Below, piece by piece: positions 60,740 to 64,000 of a DNA stretch of 64,000 nt. The stretch's first letter is position 1; each line of letters opens with the position of its first letter. Source of the DNA: Amphiura filiformis (Eukaryota > Echinodermata > Ophiuroidea > Amphilepidida > Amphiuridae); assembly GCF_039555335.1 (NCBI RefSeq), contig NC_092637.1:43106990-43170989 (forward strand), written 5' to 3'. Made by a program: the position numbers and the translations under genes. The notes beneath the pieces were generated by a model. That model saw nothing but the letters and a program-made list of their open reading frames with translations. It did not search any database and was not told the origin of the DNA.

Positions 60740-61520
60740 ATCCTACAGATATGCGACCACTGACTTTTTTTCCCTTATGACCAGAGGAAAAATTTGACAT
60801 ATGGCACGACTCTCTAGGATATTTGGTTAAAAATATAAAAAAAAGTGAATATATCTTATTTTAAACCAATGATCCTACAGATATGCGACCACTGACTTTT
60901 TTGTTCCTTATGACCAAGGGAAAAGTTTGACATATCTCACGACTCTATATAGGAAATGATGTACATCATCATCATCATACATCATCATTTTATTTTCATT
61001 CAAATCAACATACAAAATATAAAAGACACAACATTTGAATGAGGAGATGCTCAAAAGGCCCAAAGGCCTGAAGCGAGCACCCCCTTACACTGTGTTAAGT
61101 TACAACATACAATTACACAAAGTTAACAAATAAAAGAAAAAAGAAAGAGGAGAAGAAAATGCAAAGAAAGACTCCAATATAAATATTTATAACATTTCAT
61201 ATAGATATTCCACAGTCCACACAAGAAATTGATAGTTGGAGTGGAGATGGGGGGGGGGATGGGTGAGGTCATTAAATAATCCTAAATATTAGATGTAATT
61301 TTTTATTAGACTTTTCTTTATTTGTAACTTAAAGTGGTTTACTGATTTTGCCATCTCTATATATTTATCGGTAATATTCCATTTCCTAGGACTGGAAGCC
61401 CGTGTTGTGAGGGCCACAAACTGCGGCTACGTACAGATACGCGAACGCTGACTTGTTTTGTTCTTTATGACCAGAGGAAAAGTTCGACATCGCACGACTC
61501 TTTAGGATATTTGGTTTAAA
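60740..61520 (+). repeat. ~90-bp direct repeat, three copies
   Basis: TACAGATATGCGACCACTGA, then CTTATGACCAGAGGAAAA and GCACGACTCT-AGGATATTTGG occur at about 60745-60830, 60873-60957 and 61431-61517. The third is separated from the others by a LINE 3' end. Confidence 0.85.
60964..61425 (-). pseudogene. LINE 3' end, CR1/Jockey-like (minus, 5' truncated)
   Basis: The minus strand reads FVALTTRASSPRKWN, then a region in the position of the usual KSxxxFKxxLKK C-terminus (SVNHFKLQIKKSL). This is followed by a 3' untranslated region with CTTCAGGCCTTTGGGCC and TGAATGAAAATAAAATGATG, ending in an ATG/ATC microsatellite. Only the last 45 or so codons remain. GTAC flanks both ends. Confidence 0.7.
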
Positions 61521-61913
61521 AGATAGATGGTTATTGCACAAAGTACAACGAATTGGTTTGTGACCGAATGCAAGACATCAATTCATCTAAATATACAGAT
61601 TTGGTGTAAAAACAACGGTTATGGAGAAAATCACGAAATAGTTAAATTTGGCCAACTTTTTTGTACATCAATATACAGGGTTCGAATTGGCATGTGGGCG
61701 ATTTGGTTTGGGGCTGAATTGACGAATAGTATCGATATCGATATTGATATTTTTACAGAGCACGTGATATTTCGATATGATGATTCGAATTGTCACGTGA
61801 TCGTCAAACCTGCACTAAAAAACACAACTCATAATTAAGTATACCAAATTTTAATCAAATAAGATCCTATATATTTGACAAGGGTTTTACGTCGATCAGA
61901 CCTGTTGTTGCTA

Positions 61914-62412
61914 CCCAGCACACACAACGTACAGAAAAGGTTTAAGTGTCGGATTATACAAGGGTATAAAAACGTTTTAATAACAAACATAAAAACGTGA
62001 GGCAAAACAGAATCTTATTACAGTTGACAAAATATTTTGCTAAAATGTTTGCCCAAAATATTTTACACTAACATTTTAAAAATCTAATAATGATCTTTAT
62101 ATAACCCGACAAGTTATTAAAACGTTTCAAACAAGCCTGTAGCCAGGGGGCCAATGACCCCAAAATGCCAATGACCCCAAAAGTTTTTTATGCCTTTTTG
62201 GTCCAAAAATGCCCAAAAAAAATGCCAATGACCCCAAAAGTTTTTTATGCCTTTTTGGTCCAAAAATGTCCAAATCCGCCCCCACCAGTCCAACAAGGTC
62301 CAAATTTTGAAAAAAGGTCCACTTTTTTCAAAATCAGCACCCCCCAAAATAAATCCTGGCTACGGGCCTGGTTTCAAATACACGTTTAATAACATTTTTT
62401 GTGTTTGCTGGG
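61914..62412. mobile_element. C-family element carrying MITE W
   Basis: Ends CCCAGCACACACAACG and TTTTTTGTGTTTGCTGGG, flanked by TA on both sides. Inner AAAACGTTTTAATAACA-type words. Split by W. Confidence 0.8.
62132..62370. mobile_element. Element W: hAT-type MITE
   Basis: Ends CAAGCCTGTAGCCAGG and CCTGGCTACGGGCCTG; 8-bp flank GTTTCAAA at 62124-62131 and 62371-62378. Inside, a ~60-bp unit (AATGACCCCAAAAGTTTTTT) is duplicated. Confidence 0.92.
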
Positions 62413-62414
62413 TA

Positions 62415-62577
62415 TCAGAGATGCCACTAAGTACCACTCAAAAAGTCTGAAAAACCTGAAATAGCATGTTAATTTAGAATAATAAGTCCCAAAACGGGCT
62501 GAAAATATATAAAAGTGCGGAAATGTTCACTTTTAAAAGTAGAAATTCAGACAAAAGTAGGAAATGTGGCATCTCTG
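62415..62577. mobile_element. Element X: short MITE with CAGAGATGCCAC ends
   Basis: Ends CAGAGATGCCAC and GTGGCATCTCTG; flank GGGTAT on both sides. 163 bp, inserted at the edge of the C-family element. Confidence 0.8.
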
Positions 62578-62802
62578 GGGTATGCGTCTTTGACTAGCGC
62601 GTAAGCATAATTATCAAGTCGACGTATACGAGCTAAACAGTGTTATATCGTGTCATACAGCATGGCTAAGAACCAATAAGATTGCAGTTCATTTTCAAAA
62701 TGAATATCCTACTATTTGTGATTACAAGTAGGCCTAAATCAGACTCATATCTATAGGCATTAGGCAGAGACAAAACTTGCGATATTTTTATTATCATCTT
62801 AT

Positions 62803-63057
62803 GGACCGTTCACAAACACTTGTTAGGGGGGCCTGATGCAAAAAGGGGCCCTTAAATTTTTGACCCTCCAAAGGGGGGGGGGTGAAAAAGTCCTCGGAAA
62901 ATAGAGTTTATATGCTTTTCTATGGGGTTGACCCATAATTTTCATGTCAAAGGGGGGGGGGGGCTGGAATTTTTGCGGTCTGAAAAGGGGGGCCTACAAA
63001 TTTTCACGATGACATTTTTTGCATCAGACCCCCCTAACAAGTGTTTGTGAACGGTCC
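62803..63057. mobile_element. Element Q2: MITE with GGACCGTTCACAAACACTTG ends
   Basis: 5-bp target duplication CTTAT at 62798-62802 and 63058-63062. The related repeat at 51.13 kb gives the empty site (ATCATCTTATTCTACATGA). G-runs differ in length from Q1. Confidence 0.95.
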
Positions 63058-63062
63058 CTTAT

Positions 63063-64000
63063 TCTACATGAAACAGGAATCAGTTTGGAAATAACAGCAG
63101 TGTTACTTTTTATACGTCTATGGGTAATTAAAATTTAGTGCACACTTCTGTGAAAGATACCAAAATACGGTTTCATTTTGCTAACGAGTCAATGGTAACA
63201 TTATGAAGCAATTATAATCATTAGCTGGGTTGAAGTGTCATCGGATGGAAAATAAGTTTTCTTGCTTCGGTGATTGTTCATACCAAATTCCATAAGCATG
63301 TAACACTCTATAGCAATTTGACCCAAAATGACCACCGCATGACCTTGACATTTTTTTGCGATATGATCACGGATGACCCCAAAATGACATTGACATAAAA
63401 TTTTGTATTGATTTTGTGGTCATTCCCATCAAATTTCATGCACATGCAACCATCTATCAATGGCGATTTGTATGACTCCGGATTACCCCCAAATTAACTT
63501 CCAGTCGTTCACACTTTATACACCTGCGATAAACAAGTGATTTGACCCCAGATGACCCCGAATTACTTAAAAATGACCTTTAACCACCTAATCCACCCAT
63601 TGCTAAGCATTTGTGCAACTAGATATCCTTCCATTGACCAGGATTCCCTATCATATGCCAATCAGATCTTGTGATAATTTGTCACGTGTATGATTTTATT
63701 TATACATTTTAAAGTAGACTTCCATATAAAAAAAATGCAAATTAACTACTGAATGTGCATGCTTTTTGCCGAAAACCAAAAGGTGATCTATTGTTCCTTT
63801 TGCTTATAAGACAATTTGCGTGCAAAACAAATTAGCATATATTAGCCAAAAAATAAGGCGAATTTTGCTATACACGTTGCAAAGGGGGCAGTGCGTTCGA
63901 AGCTTGCAAAATTGTGCAATGTAACACTATTTTGACTCAAAACATGTTGTTTTTCGGAAAAAAGGAAGATGCATATGGCAATTTTGGAAGCCGAAAATAT
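63063..64000. repeat. Interspersed repeat with GATGACCCC words; no gene
   Basis: From about 63300 words such as GATGACCCCAAAATGAC recur, and TTTCATGCACATGCAACCAT aligns with 51430-51455. The end of the window has no identifiable gene. Confidence 0.6.

Overview
This is a piece of a eukaryotic, metazoan nuclear genome. It has spliced genes, C2H2 zinc-finger arrays, a rhodopsin-class GPCR, non-LTR retrotransposons, very many short inverted-repeat transposons (MITEs), AT-rich microsatellites and almost no coding density. The mix, and the frequent 'aggcct' words, suggest a marine invertebrate deuterostome such as an echinoderm. That is inference; nothing in the window names the species.

Only four host-gene loci are supported. 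(1) The 3' end of a C2H2 zinc-finger gene at 2-517 (+). (2) A paralogous zinc-finger gene at 21233-22764 (+), read across three one-base A-run contractions, with an inverted fragment of its 5' exon at 20870-21027. (3) A two-exon muscarinic-like GPCR at 34508-36892 (+), with a hAT-type MITE in its intron. (4) An intact zinc-finger gene of about 14 fingers at 52855-54561 (-). The three zinc-finger loci are one lineage-specific family with TKEKP-type linkers.

Everything else is mobile or repetitive DNA. 0.5-4.3 kb is a nest of four inverted-repeat elements. 5-9.7 kb holds MITEs and short tandem arrays. 10-16.4 kb is a tandem duplication of about 2.6 kb in which only copy 2 carries a palindromic MITE in a TTAA site, so copy 1 serves as the empty site. 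16.4-18.7 kb is an LTR retrotransposon remnant (LTR end plus primer binding site) split by two CCCGGGG-ended MITEs. 23.5-24.5 kb is an L1/Tx1-like LINE remnant. 24.6-28.5 kb is a field of 34-bp minisatellites. 30.9-34.3 kb is a decayed CR1/Jockey-like LINE. 37.4-41.7 kb is a pair of related elements in inverted orientation (TTA flanks, PIF/Harbinger-like). 42.07-42.95 kb is 44 exact-length copies of a 20-bp satellite.

The least explained signal is at 43.4-45.15 kb: a 12-14 bp word (core GTGGGTAAC) recurs 11 times, partly as doublets 18-19 bp apart, on a spacing of about 170 bp, with no visible similarity between the intervening sequences. Many transposon boundaries here are supported by target-site duplications, and several by an empty site or a host-element frame inside the window.
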